Origin: Terrimonas ginsenosidimutans
GTDB taxonomy: Bacteria; Bacteroidota; Bacteroidia; Chitinophagales; Chitinophagaceae
Length of the DNA: 64,000 nucleotides
Assembly: GCF_022012415.1 (NCBI RefSeq)
Contig: NZ_JAKLTR010000007.1
Span: 275,002 to 339,001 of the forward strand
Direction of reading: 5' to 3'
The notes beneath the pieces were generated by a model that had not been told where the DNA came from, ran no database searches, and saw nothing but the letters and a program-made list of their open reading frames with translations. This document shows positions 47,989 through 56,997 of the stretch, in pieces. The translations under genes were made by a program, and so were the position numbers. The first letter of the stretch is position 1. Each line of letters opens with the position of its first letter.

Positions 47989-48997
47989 GGATACGCATAG
48001 CGTATAAAATATGGGCGAGGTAAACTTTGATAATTACCGCAGCGGATTACTGAAGCGTGTAACTGTGTCTGATCCCTTATCAAGCCCACTGTGCTCAGGG
48101 CCGAAGCCCTAAAACAAACTGAGCTGAATCTTTGCATCCTGATAGGCAATGATATCGGCCAGGGTCTTGTTGATCACGGGGCTGGTTGTAGTTGAGCCTA
48201 TCCTTGTTACCAACCAGTTTGGTGAAGCGTTCCTTGATACCGGCAAGATCGGCGTTGATGGCGGCCTGTCGTAAAACCGGTAGATAAAATCATAGCCTCC
48301 ATATCGATCCCGTCGCAGCAACAAATGGTCAGGATAGCTTTCTGCGAGAATCAGGATCGTCCATAGTTCTTCTCTCTCCATTTCAACGGCTATCTTGATA
48401 GATTAACGGGAAAGGAGCGCCGTTAATCATTTGGTATGCGATCGATAACAATAATCGGTCTCAGTTGTCCGACAGATGGGAGAGAATTGTGGCGTTTCCC
48501 TGCGGGACCGCCATTTTCATAGCAAGTACTCATGCCCTTTTTGAAAATATTACTCTGCTTGTTAATAATGTTTCTAGTGGTTTTTCAAGATGTAAAGCCA
48601 TGAATTTACTGTAGCGTTTGGTCAAGTCATTACCTGCTTGCAATTCTGTTAACTCACGAAAGCATGCTTACAAAGTTTAATGGATGGGTCATTTTTCTTA
48701 CATATGTTGACAGTTCCTTTGTAAGATTCTCGAATAGATATTGTAATCCATTGAGTCGCGCTCGATGCCAATATAAATGAGAGAAATTGAATAGAGTAGG
48801 AGTTAGGGGATATTCCCCTCAGGAACCGAACTACTAATTCTTTCAGAACCGATTTCCTTTTTCATTTTCTTTCTATTGTAGATATTCATTTTATCTCAAA
48901 TCCATTACATCAAACCTCCGTTCCCTCATCCACAACTTCAAATTTTGGATAGGTGATCCCCTCGAAACTTTGTTATATTCATTTAAAAATTGTGAGT
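47989..48997. other. gene-free stretch
   Basis: A minus-strand open frame at 48109-48381 (YPDHLLLRRDRYGGYDFIYR, then several frame changes) may be a broken gene, but I cannot name it. The rest is AT-rich with stops in all frames. Confidence 0.35.
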
Positions 48998-49270
48998 ATG
49001 GAAAGTGAGACAATAACAAAGGCAGACTTTGATCAATTCAAGCGCGAGCTAAAAGAAGAGCTGGGAGTGATACTTAGAGCTGTTATCCCACCATCAAAAA
49101 CCAACATCTCAAAAGGGCTAAAAACAAAAGAAGTTCGAACTCTATTTGGCTGCTCTACTAACAAGCTAGTGGCTTTGCGGATTGCTCGCAAGATTAGAAC
49201 CAAGAAGATCGGAGGTACTGTTTACTACCATCCTGAGGATATCAAACGAGTGTTAGAAGACGGTTTTTAA
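48998..49270 (+). CDS. excisionase-like helix-turn-helix protein
   Basis: 90 residues from the ATG at 48998. The N-terminal helix (KADFDQFKRELKEELG) is followed by a MerR/excisionase-type winged HTH: LKTKEVRTLFGCSTNKLVAL, RTKKIGGTVYYHPEDIKRVL. Such proteins direct integrase excision or regulate element genes in Bacteroidota islands. It is followed by an intrinsic terminator (49329-49359) and converges with the dead integrase, a normal element-end layout. Confidence 0.72.
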   Translation: MESETITKADFDQFKRELKEELGVILRAVIPPSKTNISKGLKTKEVRTLFGCSTNKLVALRIARKIRTKKIGGTVYYHPEDIKRVLEDGF

Positions 49271-49328
49271 TGCTTGTAAAAATGTGATGGAACTTCTGAT
49301 CGCGTAGATCTGTGATTTGAAGCCGATA

Positions 49329-49359
49329 AAAAGGCGCTCCTTGCGCAGCGCCTTTTTTT
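49329..49359 (+). terminator. intrinsic terminator after the HTH gene
   Basis: Stem AAAAGGCGCT / AGCGCCTTTT (49329-49338 and 49347-49356) with an 8-base loop and a T-run to 49359. It separates the HTH gene from the convergent integrase relic. Confidence 0.8.
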
Positions 49360-49391
49360 GTTCTTGGACTTCAAATCACTCATTCAGCCTC

Positions 49392-50700
49392 TTAGGCACT
49401 GGTCTGCATCAAACCGTCCACACTCAGGCCGTGATCTTTAAACCGACTCAATTTTCCCGATCTTCCCGCTTGCCTCGCTATCCTCTTTTCTAACTGATCA
49501 TCCAGCTCGATTGTGTCTTCTTCCACTTTCTCCTGATCGATCTCAGTAGAAATAAGCGTAGTAGTGATTTTCTTATGTCCCAGCATCATTTGAACAGTTT
49601 CGATCGGTATCCCATTTTTAATTGCAATGGCAGTAGCAAACGTATGTCTGGCTACATGAAATGTAAGCTTCAGTGTTACGCCACAAATTTCCTGAATAAT
49701 TTTCAGCGCCCGGTTCACCTGTTGATTTGTTAGATAGGGAATATCCTATTCGATCCATCAGGCTGCGAAATATTCCAGTATTTCTTCAAAATTATTTCTG
49801 CGCGTTTTAAAATAAAGGCACAGCGCACATTCCGTCAGTTTTCGTGCGGTAAATAGTGCAAGCGATTCTACCATCATCCGATTCCTCGAAGTCGTCTTTT
49901 GTTAATTTCATAGCGTCTATGTAGGCGAGGCCGGTATAACATGAGTACAAAAAAAGGTCTTTCACCAATTGTAGGGTAAGATCGATGAATGGCTGCCTAT
50001 CATCGCAATGACAAAATGGATTTTCAGCTTTTCAGGTTTTTTCCTTTTCACTCCGCAGCTATACTTCGCAACCGGGCTTGTTTGAAGCCACCTCATTTCA
50101 GTGGCCCATTCAAATGATGCGCTTGAATCGTTCCAAATGCTTTCCTAGTCCGTTTCCTTTACAAGGGCTATTCGGTTTTATGGGATTATCTCTCACGAAC
50201 ATCTCAAACTTTGTCATCATTTCTGTATCCAGTTGAGATAGGTACATGCCTGCGAATTTTTCATCGATAAAACGCTCCACATACCTTACAGTGGTATTGA
50301 TATTCTTGAAATGACCATACTTCAACTTCGGTTCCCGATACTTTTTATAATCGGAGAGGAGATCTTCCATCTTTTTCCCTTTTAACTTTCTCTGCACACC
50401 CAGGTAAGATGATTTAACGGAAGCTGCTGTGATCACGTTTGGCTCATGTTGAAGGTCGCGGTATTTTTGCTTGATCTGCGATTTGATGAGGTCCAAGTTT
50501 TCGTTAATGGATTTGGCTTCGATACCTCGGCCATTCACTCTCTTTTGACTGTAATTCCAATCTTTCACCAACACTTTGTTCTTCGTAGAAACTTCCGCAA
50601 GTTCTCTATCGATAGTAATGATCACATAGATGAATCCAAATTTCTTGTCCGCTTGGCATTTTTTAATGTGGCACTCCACACTGAATGTTGCTGTTAGCAT
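49392..50700 (-). pseudogene. tyrosine recombinase/integrase, decayed
   Basis: 50700-50110 encodes the arm-binding and SAM-like N-terminal domains (IKKCQADKKFGFIYV, KVLVKDWNYSQKRVNGRG, LGVQRKLKGKKMEDLL). 49718-49392 encodes the catalytic C-terminus (LKLTFHVARHTFATAIAI with the HxxR box; MLGHKKITTTLISTEID). The 49720-50110 segment holds fragments in several frames (RTKTDG-like) and stops. At the position of the catalytic Tyr, expected in a TTLIYTEI-like motif, there is Ser (TCT instead of TAT/TAC). The gene is dead both by disruption and by loss of the nucleophile. It sits ~300 bp from tRNA-Pro, where an island integrase is expected. Confidence 0.85.
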
Positions 50701-50870
50701 AACTTTTTACGTTTTAACTGTTCACGAAATGGTTGAATCACTCTTCACTGAAACCGGTAGATGCACGTTCGAATCCATTTCGCATCTACTCAGAACGTTT
50801 CAAAATATATAACACATCAGGCTGATAACGAGATTCTTACAAGCATTTTCTTGAGTACAAAGTCTGCGCC

Positions 50871-50900
50871 ACAAAGACTCATGGAATGACTCAAGAATCT
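50871..50900. repeat. att-associated repeat block, copy C (partial)
   Basis: ACAAAGACTCATGGAATGAC and TCAAGAA match the 3' block of copies A and B. The hexamer GACTCA occurs twice with a 12-base period, which would suit binding sites for a recombinase accessory protein (inference). Confidence 0.5.
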
Positions 50901-50930
50901 TTTGCTATTATTTGATATAAACGATAGGAG

Positions 50931-50974
50931 ATTTAAAAGAAAAACCTCGCAAACGTCTAACATTTACGAGGTTT
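50931..50974 (-). terminator. intrinsic terminator after the tRNA-like sequence
   Basis: On the minus strand AAACCTCG (50974-50967) pairs with CGAGGTTT (50949-50942), followed by a T-rich run. It lies just downstream of the tRNA-like copy at 51009-51081. Confidence 0.6.
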
Positions 50975-51008
50975 GATTGAATCTGATAACATTTGACATG
51001 CTATCTTG

Positions 51009-51081
51009 TCGGGAAGACTAGATTCGAACTAGCAATTTCTTGCACTCCATGCAAGTGTCCGCCGCGGGGGACTACGTCCCT
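51009..51081 (-). tRNA. degenerate tRNA-Pro-like sequence with GGA anticodon
   Basis: 73 bases aligning with the tRNA-Pro at 51137-51210. The T-arm is identical, and the anticodon stem-loop is CTTGC-ATGGAGT-GCAAG with anticodon GGA instead of GGG. The D-stem GTCC/GGAC still pairs but differs in sequence. Two acceptor pairs are mismatched (A1-G72, C6-T67), and the short variable loop is not that of a serine tRNA. It is probably a tRNA-Pro copy left by integration and drifting, though it keeps its own terminator. Confidence 0.5.
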
Positions 51082-51090
51082 CAGTATATT

Positions 51091-51128
51091 TTAAAATGAA
51101 AAAGACCCTTGATCATCTCAAGAGTCTT
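51091..51128 (-). terminator. intrinsic terminator of tRNA-Pro
   Basis: Minus-strand stem AAGACTCTTGA / TCAAGGGTCTT with a 5-base loop, one mismatch, and a following T-run (TTTTTCATTTT). Confidence 0.75.
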
Positions 51129-51136
51129 CTTCCAAG

Positions 51137-51210
51137 TCGGGACGACTAGATTCGAACTAGCGACCCCTTGCACCCCATGCAAGTGCGCTACCGGGCTGCG
51201 CTACGTCCCG
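51137..51210 (-). tRNA. tRNA-Pro(GGG)
   Basis: 74 bases without encoded CCA. Acceptor CGGGACG/CGTCCCG with discriminator A; D-stem GCGC; anticodon stem-loop CTTGC-ATGGGGT-GCAAG with anticodon GGG and G37; T-arm GCTAG-TTCGAAT-CTAGT. It closely resembles bacterial tRNA-Pro(GGG). Its 3' end is the insertion site of the neighbouring island. Confidence 0.95.
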
Positions 51211-51319
51211 AAAAAGACTCCAAACAGCCGAAACTGCTCAGAAGGGGAATGACGCCTAACCACTTCGCTCTCAAAAGCTCAGCAATCCGGCGGGGAGCAA
51301 AAGTAAGGCTTTTTAGCAT

Positions 51320-51350
51320 TTTTCCGTACCAAAAACAACCTTTATCTTCG
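51320..51350 (+). promoter_or_regulatory. possible Bacteroidota -33/-7 promoter of the dihydroorotase gene
   Basis: TTTT (51320-51323), 19 bases, then TATCTTCG (51343-51350), a one-mismatch fit to the TAnnTTTG -7 element. It lies only 8 bases before the ATG, so the mRNA would be nearly leaderless. Weak evidence. Confidence 0.3.
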
Positions 51351-51357
51351 CACCTTA

Positions 51358-52623
51358 ATGAAAATCCTCATTAAGCAAGCCCGGATAACTGACCCGGCTT
51401 CAAACTTCGACGGACAAACAGCAGACATCTTTATTGCAGACGGCGTGATCAAGGCGATCGGCACCCAGTCGAGCGAGCAGGCTGACCAGGTGATCGACCT
51501 CCCAGGCCTTCACGTGTCGCCAGGTTGGGCAGATACCTTTGCCAACTTCGGCGACCCTGGATACGAGTTCAAGGAAACCCTCGAATCGGGCTCAGCAGCG
51601 GCTGCCGCCGGCGGGTTCACCGATGTGCTCGTGATCCCCAATACCAATCCCTGCGTCCATAACAAAGCCAACGTAGAGTACCTCGTGCAGAAAAGCCATA
51701 CCCTGCCGGTGACGGTGCACCCGATCGGGGCGATCACCCGGAACACGGAAGGCAAGGAACTGGCCGAAATGTATGATATGAAGAACAGCGGCGCCGTGGC
51801 TTTCAGTGATGGGACAAACCCGGTACAATCAGCCGGACTGCTCGTGAAAGCCCTCCAGTACATCAAAGCATTCAACGGGATCCTGATCCAGGTGCCCGAT
51901 GATAAAAGCATCAATTCGCATGGCCTGATGCATGAAGGTATTATGTCCACCAGGCTCGGTCTGCCGGGCAAACCAGCTTTGGCGGAAGAATTGATCCTTT
52001 CCCGTGATATCAAACTGACGGCCTATGCCGGTTCACGTTTGCATGTGACAGGGGTAAGTGCTGCTGCTTCGGTTGATCAGATCCGCAAAGGCAAGAAAGA
52101 ACAGACCGATATTACCTGCTCTGTGACGCCTGCGCATCTTTTCTTCACCGATGAAGATCTCAGCACGTATGATACAAATCTGAAAGTGAATCCTGTGCTG
52201 CGTACGCCGGCTGACCGCGATGCATTGCGCAAAGCAGTGGAAGACGGAACGGTGGATTGCATCGCCTCACATCACCTCCCGCATGAATACGACAGCAAGG
52301 TGCTGGAGTTCGAATACGCAAAGAATGGTATGATCAGCCTGGAAACGGCTTTTGCTGTTTTGACTACTGCGATGCCTTCTGTGCCGGTATCACGGTGGGT
52401 GGAATTACTGTCGATCAATCCACGCCGCATCTTTGGATTGCCTGCGGTATCCATCCGCGAGGGAGAAAAAGCATCCCTGTCTTTGTTTGATCCGAAAGCA
52501 AAATGGACAGTGACGGAAAAAGATATTCAATCAAAATCAAAAAATTCGCCGTTCATTAATAAAGAACTGACAGGTAAAGTGCTTGGCATTGTTCATAAGG
52601 GGAAGGCAGTTCTTAATAAATAG
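51358..52623 (+). CDS. pyrC: dihydroorotase-family protein lacking the usual metal ligands
   Basis: 421 residues, amidohydrolase fold. The normal DxHxH metal motif after strand 1 is replaced by [20 protein letters not shown]. Other family signatures remain: [45 protein letters not shown] and [15 protein letters not shown] (normally D-x-DHAPH). This variant is usual among Bacteroidota and resembles PyrC'-type subunits. Either it works without the classical binuclear zinc site or it supports another enzyme. It should act in pyrimidine synthesis (carbamoyl-aspartate to dihydroorotate). First gene of a plus-strand cluster, 4 bp before DUF4199. Confidence 0.8.
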   Translation: MKILIKQARITDPASNFDGQTADIFIADGVIKAIGTQSSEQADQVIDLPGLHVSPGWADTFANFGDPGYEFKETLESGSAAAAAGGFTDVLVIPNTNPCVHNKANVEYLVQKSHTLPVTVHPIGAITRNTEGKELAEMYDMKNSGAVAFSDGTNPVQSAGLLVKALQYIKAFNGILIQVPDDKSINSHGLMHEGIMSTRLGLPGKPALAEELILSRDIKLTAYAGSRLHVTGVSAAASVDQIRKGKKEQTDITCSVTPAHLFFTDEDLSTYDTNLKVNPVLRTPADRDALRKAVEDGTVDCIASHHLPHEYDSKVLEFEYAKNGMISLETAFAVLTTAMPSVPVSRWVELLSINPRRIFGLPAVSIREGEKASLSLFDPKAKWTVTEKDIQSKSKNSPFINKELTGKVLGIVHKGKAVLNK

Positions 52624-52627
52624 AATC

Positions 52628-53122
52628 ATGAAGAAAATCAGTCCGCTTGTAAAAGGAGCGATCACCGGTGGAGTAATGGTGATTGTGGCATCGCTCTTGC
52701 ATTACACGAACGCTTCGATGAATACAGGTTTGCAGTACCTTAGCCTGTTCCTGTTTGCCGGTGGTATCGCCTGGACGCTGATCGATTATTCAAAATCGCC
52801 GGAGTATACCGGCAAGTTTGGAGATATTTTCCAGCAGGGCTTTAAATGTTTCGTGATCATCGCGCTGGTGATGATCACTTACCTGAGCATTTTTATTAAA
52901 ATGAACCCAAAGCTGAAAGAAGAACATCTTGCAGAGTACAGAAAAGAGTTGGTGAAGACGGAGACGAGCCGTACGCCTGCGGAGATAGACACGATGATCG
53001 AAACAGCGAGGAATGGTTATATCACCTCCATGGTGTCGACATCCGTTTTTCAATACCTGTTGCTGGGATCCGCCGTAACCCTTGCAGGAGCCGGTATTTT
53101 ATTAATCAGAAAGAAACAATAG
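52628..53122 (+). CDS. DUF4199 membrane protein
   Basis: 164 residues from the ATG at 52628. Four hydrophobic helices (ITGGVMVIVASLLHY; YLSLFLFAGGIAWTLI; CFVIIALVMITYLSIFI; VFQYLLLGSAVTLAGAGILLI) surround a charged loop (KEEHLAEYRKELVKTE). It matches DUF4199, a Bacteroidota inner membrane family of unknown function. It lies between dihydroorotase and a glycosyltransferase with gaps of 4 and 1 bp, so it is cotranscribed. Confidence 0.85.
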   Translation: MKKISPLVKGAITGGVMVIVASLLHYTNASMNTGLQYLSLFLFAGGIAWTLIDYSKSPEYTGKFGDIFQQGFKCFVIIALVMITYLSIFIKMNPKLKEEHLAEYRKELVKTETSRTPAEIDTMIETARNGYITSMVSTSVFQYLLLGSAVTLAGAGILLIRKKQ

Positions 53123-53123
53123 C

Positions 53124-54065
53124 ATGGATATATCCGTTGTCATCCCTTTATTGAATGAAGATGAGTCCCTGCCGGAACTGACGGCCTGGATCGAAAGGGT
53201 TATGCAGGAGCATCAATACTCTTACGAGGTGATCTATGTCGACGACGGAAGCACGGATAATTCATGGAGTGTGATCGAAGAACTGCGTGCAAAGAACCAT
53301 CACATCAAAGGGATCAAATTCCAGCGCAACTATGGGAAATCTGCAGGATTAAATGAAGGCTTCCGCGCTGCACAGGGTGATGTGATCATTACCATGGATG
53401 CAGACCTGCAGGACAGTCCGGATGAGATCCCTGAACTCCGCCGCATGATCATCGAAGATAAATTCGATCTCGTTAGCGGATGGAAGAAGAAGCGCTACGA
53501 TAATAAGTTCACCAAGAACCTTCCCAGCAAATTGTTCAACGCCGCAGCAAGACAAATGAGCGGAATTATACTGCATGACTTCAATTGCGGCCTCAAATCC
53601 TATTCACGAAAAGTAGTGAAGAGCATTGAAGTGTATGGAGAGATGCACCGCTATGTACCTGTACTGGCGAAATGGGCAGGGTTCCGGAAGATCGGAGAGA
53701 AAGTGGTAGAACATCGTCCACGCAAATACGGCGTAAGCAAATTCGGATGGGATCGTTTTATCAATGGATTTTTGGATCTGCTGACGATCTTCTTCATGGG
53801 TAAATTCGGCAAACGGCCGATGCACTTTTTTGGATTCTGGGGAACGATGTCTTTCTTACTGGGAACCGGTGTATCTCTTTACCTGTTCATCTCCAAGCTC
53901 ATTAATTATGAGTATCCCCTGACCAATAAACCCGGTTTCTATTTTGCGATTGCCGCAATGCTGATCGGTGTGCAGCTTTTCCTTGCGGGATTTTTGGGTG
54001 AACTGATCTCCAGAAATTCAGCAGGCCGCAACTCCTATCTTATAGAAACCAAAGCCGGTTTATAA
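53124..54065 (+). CDS. family 2 glycosyltransferase (DPM1/GtrB-like), membrane-anchored
   Basis: 313 residues. GT-A core: ISVVIPLLNEDESLPELTAW, EVIYVDDGSTDNSW, RNYGKSAGLNEGFRAA and the metal-binding VIITMDADLQDSPDEIPEL. Two C-terminal transmembrane helices (FGFWGTMSFLLGTGVSLYLF; IAAMLIGVQLFLAGFLGEL). Such enzymes transfer a sugar from a nucleotide donor to polyprenyl phosphate at the inner membrane. Its stop codon overlaps the next start (ATG at 54065), so it is translationally coupled with the GT4 gene. Confidence 0.9.
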   Translation: MDISVVIPLLNEDESLPELTAWIERVMQEHQYSYEVIYVDDGSTDNSWSVIEELRAKNHHIKGIKFQRNYGKSAGLNEGFRAAQGDVIITMDADLQDSPDEIPELRRMIIEDKFDLVSGWKKKRYDNKFTKNLPSKLFNAAARQMSGIILHDFNCGLKSYSRKVVKSIEVYGEMHRYVPVLAKWAGFRKIGEKVVEHRPRKYGVSKFGWDRFINGFLDLLTIFFMGKFGKRPMHFFGFWGTMSFLLGTGVSLYLFISKLINYEYPLTNKPGFYFAIAAMLIGVQLFLAGFLGELISRNSAGRNSYLIETKAGL

Positions 54066-55192
54066 TGGCAAAGATCGTGATCATAGGTCCCGCACATCCC
54101 TTGCGCGGCGGGTTGGCTACATTCAACCAGCGGCTGGCAAAGGAGTTCAATGACCAGGGGCATAGCTGCTCTATTTACTCTTTTTCCTTACAGTATCCCG
54201 GGTTTCTTTTTCCCGGAACAACGCAGTACAGCGATGAACCAGCACCGGAAGGACTGGAGATCCATTCTGCGATCAATTCCATCAATCCGCTGAACTGGCT
54301 GCGTGTCGGGAACAGGTTGAAGAAGCTGAAGCCGGATGTGATCGTGGTACGTTACTGGTTACCCTTCATGGGACCTGCTCTGGGTACTATCCTGCGCCGG
54401 GTAAGAAAAAATAAACATACACGCATCGTTTGTATCGCCGATAATGTCATCCCGCATGAAAAACGCCCGGGTGATAAGCAGTTCACCAGTTACTTCGTGA
54501 AGAGTGTCGATGCTTTTGTAACGATGAGTGAAAAGGTGATGGCCGACCTCCGTGTGTTTGAAAAGACAAAGCCAGCGCAACTGGTGGAGCATCCGTTGTA
54601 TGATAATTTCGGTCCGATCATTTCAAAAGAAACGGCGCGGAAGAAACTCGGTCTGCCGGTTGAGGGGAAGATCATTCTTTTCTTTGGATTCATCCGGAAA
54701 TACAAGGGGCTTGACCTGTTGTTTGAAGCAATGGCGGAGCCGTCCATCAAAGCTTCCGGCATTAAGTTACTGGTGGCAGGAGAATTTTATGAGGATGATG
54801 CTCCTTATAAAGAACAGATCAGCAAATTGGGCATAGAAGATCAGTTGGTCTTAAAAACGATATTTATCCCGGATAGCGAAGTGCAGACCTATCTCTGCGC
54901 TGGCGATGCGGTGATACAGCCTTATAAGAATGCAACCCAAAGCGGAGTAACCCCATTGGCGTATCATTTTGAGAAACCGATGGTGGTAACGAATGTGGGA
55001 GGGTTGCCAAGACTGGTGCCGAATGAGGTGTCTGGACTGGTGGTGGAGCCGGATGCACAGTCGATCGCTGAAGGGATACTGCGGTTTTATGAATTAGGCG
55101 AGGATTACTTTATTCCTCACCTTCGTGAAGAGAAACAGAAGTACAGCTGGGCAAGGTTGACTGATGTGGTATTGAAGCTGTCTCAAAAATGA
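54065..55192 (+). CDS. family 4 glycosyltransferase
   Basis: 375 residues, GT-B fold: N-terminal VIIGPAHPLRGGLATFNQRL (donor-domain glycine-rich loop of the acceptor half), C-terminal IILFFGFIRKYKGLDLLFEAM and the E-x7-E-like NATQSGVTPLAYHFEKPMVV. It probably adds a sugar to a lipid-linked glycan or lipopolysaccharide. It overlaps the GT2 gene by one base and is followed by the 45-bp perfect hairpin repeat. Confidence 0.88.
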   Translation: MAKIVIIGPAHPLRGGLATFNQRLAKEFNDQGHSCSIYSFSLQYPGFLFPGTTQYSDEPAPEGLEIHSAINSINPLNWLRVGNRLKKLKPDVIVVRYWLPFMGPALGTILRRVRKNKHTRIVCIADNVIPHEKRPGDKQFTSYFVKSVDAFVTMSEKVMADLRVFEKTKPAQLVEHPLYDNFGPIISKETARKKLGLPVEGKIILFFGFIRKYKGLDLLFEAMAEPSIKASGIKLLVAGEFYEDDAPYKEQISKLGIEDQLVLKTIFIPDSEVQTYLCAGDAVIQPYKNATQSGVTPLAYHFEKPMVVTNVGGLPRLVPNEVSGLVVEPDAQSIAEGILRFYELGEDYFIPHLREEKQKYSWARLTDVVLKLSQK

Positions 55193-55195
55193 ATG

Positions 55196-55312
55196 GCGTA
55201 GGAGTAACGCAAAGAGCGCCAAGATGCGCGGAGTGCGCAAAGAAACTTTAGAAGGTATTGTATTTCGTTGCGCACTCCGCGCATCTTGGCGCTCTTTGCG
55301 TTACTCCTACGC
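55196..55312. repeat. perfect 45-bp inverted repeat, TGGCGTA family
   Basis: Left arm 55196-55240 and right arm 55268-55312 are exactly complementary over 45 bases, with a 27-base spacer. Starts TGGCGTA (55195). Sits after the GT4 stop, so it may terminate transcription or stabilise mRNA 3' ends. Confidence 0.9.
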
Positions 55313-55355
55313 AGATCTGATTTAAAACAGTCAAAAGAAAAATCATCCTGCAAAA

Positions 55356-56378
55356 ATGATATTCAGAAGTAAAGCTCCATTACGCATAGGACTAGCCGGT
55401 GGCGGCACAGATGTCAGCCCCTACAGCGATCTGCACGGAGGAGCTATTCTCAACGCTACGCTGTCATTATACGCAAACGCAACGATAGAATTATTGCCCG
55501 AAAACAAGATCATTCTCCACGCAATGGATCGTGATGAGCAGGAAGAATACGACTGGGCAACATCATTACCGATCAATGGAAAGCTCGATCTCCTGAAAGG
55601 TGTTTACAACCGCATTCAGAAAGACTACGGCATTCCGGAGAAAGGGTTCCGCCTGTCAACCTTCGTCGATGCGCCCGCAGGATCTGGGCTCGGCACATCA
55701 TCCACCTTAGTGGTGGCCATTATTGGCGCCTTCACTGAGATGCTGAAACTTCCACTTGGAGAATATGATATGGCGCATTACGCTTACGATATCGAGCGGA
55801 ATGATCTGAAGCTGGCGGGAGGAAAGCAGGATCAGTATGCAGCAACATTCGGCGGGGTGAACTTTATGGAGTTCTATGGTGATGATAAAGTGATCGTGAA
55901 CCCGCTTCGCATCCGCCAGGAATATTTATTCGAGCTGGAAAATAACCTGTTGCTTTATTACACGTCCACAAGCCGCGAATCCGCTGAGATCATCAAAAAG
56001 CAAAGCAAGAACGTTGTCGATAAAAAAGGGAGCTCTATTGATGCCATGCACCAGTTAAAAGAGCAGGCACAGCAAATGAAGGAAGCTTTGCTGAAAGGAA
56101 AACTCGCACAGATAGGAGAGATCCTTGATTTCGGTTTTCAGCAGAAAAAGCAAATGGCGGAAGGGATCAGCAACCCGCTGATGGAAGATATTTACACTAC
56201 GGCAAAAGCGGCAGGTGCCACAGGAGGGAAAATCTCCGGAGCCGGTGGTGGCGGATTCATGATCTTCTACTGCCCCGCGAATACGAAATATAATGTGATC
56301 AAACAATTAGAACGTTTTGGTGGGAAGCATCGCCACTATCAATTTGTAAAGCACGGTCTGAAGACCTGGACGATTTAA
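55356..56378 (+). CDS. hddA: D-glycero-alpha-D-manno-heptose-7-phosphate kinase-like GHMP kinase
   Basis: 340 residues. GHMP motifs: N-terminal RSKAPLRIGLAGGGTDVSPY, ATP loop DAPAGSGLGTSSTLVVAI, and GKISGAGGGGFMIFY near the C-terminus. This is the HddA/LmbP type. It phosphorylates heptose-7-phosphate at C1 in GDP-heptose synthesis. The neighbouring isomerase gene supports this. It is 34 bp before gmhA. Confidence 0.85.
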   Translation: MIFRSKAPLRIGLAGGGTDVSPYSDLHGGAILNATLSLYANATIELLPENKIILHAMDRDEQEEYDWATSLPINGKLDLLKGVYNRIQKDYGIPEKGFRLSTFVDAPAGSGLGTSSTLVVAIIGAFTEMLKLPLGEYDMAHYAYDIERNDLKLAGGKQDQYAATFGGVNFMEFYGDDKVIVNPLRIRQEYLFELENNLLLYYTSTSRESAEIIKKQSKNVVDKKGSSIDAMHQLKEQAQQMKEALLKGKLAQIGEILDFGFQQKKQMAEGISNPLMEDIYTTAKAAGATGGKISGAGGGGFMIFYCPANTKYNVIKQLERFGGKHRHYQFVKHGLKTWTI

Positions 56379-56412
56379 ATAAACCTGTATCCTGATTCAA
56401 TACTCCATTACA

Positions 56413-56985
56413 ATGAGTAAAATAACAGACCTTATTCAAGCTTCGATTGATGTAAAGCAGCAGGTGCTGGCAGATGAGAACCTGCTTCGGGTTATTCAGC
56501 AATCTGTCGATCTGATCACAGACGCATTCAAGAAGGGCAATCGCGTTTACTTCTGTGGCAATGGCGGCAGTGCAGCAGATGCGCAACATCTTGCGGCGGA
56601 GTTCTCGGGGCGTTTTTATACAGACAGGAAAGCGCTGCCGGCAGAAGCATTGCATTGCAATACCTCGTATCTCACAGCGGTGGGAAATGACTATAGTTTC
56701 GACCTGATCTATGCAAGGCTGATCGATGGGATCGGCCAGGCGGGGGATGTGTTGCTGGGGCTTTCGACATCAGGGAATTCAACCAATATCGTCCGCGCGT
56801 TTGAGAAAGCGAAGGAGAAGGGAATGCATACGATTGGGTTTACAGGATTGACGGGTGGACAGCTGAAAGCAGTGAGTGATCTGCTGATCAATATTCCTTC
56901 TGCTGATACACCGAGGATACAGGAGAGTCATATACTGGCGGGGCATATCATTTGCCAGTTGGTGGAAGAGAATATCTTTGGATGA
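56413..56985 (+). CDS. gmhA: sedoheptulose-7-phosphate isomerase
   Basis: 190 residues, usual family length. SIS fold with VYFCGNGGSAADAQHLAAEFSGRF and GDVLLGLSTSGNSTNIVRAF, and C-terminal QESHILAGHIICQLVE. It converts sedoheptulose-7-phosphate to heptose-7-phosphate, the step before HddA. The third and fourth pathway genes (phosphatase, guanylyltransferase) are not in the window. Confidence 0.92.
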   Translation: MSKITDLIQASIDVKQQVLADENLLRVIQQSVDLITDAFKKGNRVYFCGNGGSAADAQHLAAEFSGRFYTDRKALPAEALHCNTSYLTAVGNDYSFDLIYARLIDGIGQAGDVLLGLSTSGNSTNIVRAFEKAKEKGMHTIGFTGLTGGQLKAVSDLLINIPSADTPRIQESHILAGHIICQLVEENIFG

Positions 56986-56997
56986 GGCTGGCGTAGA

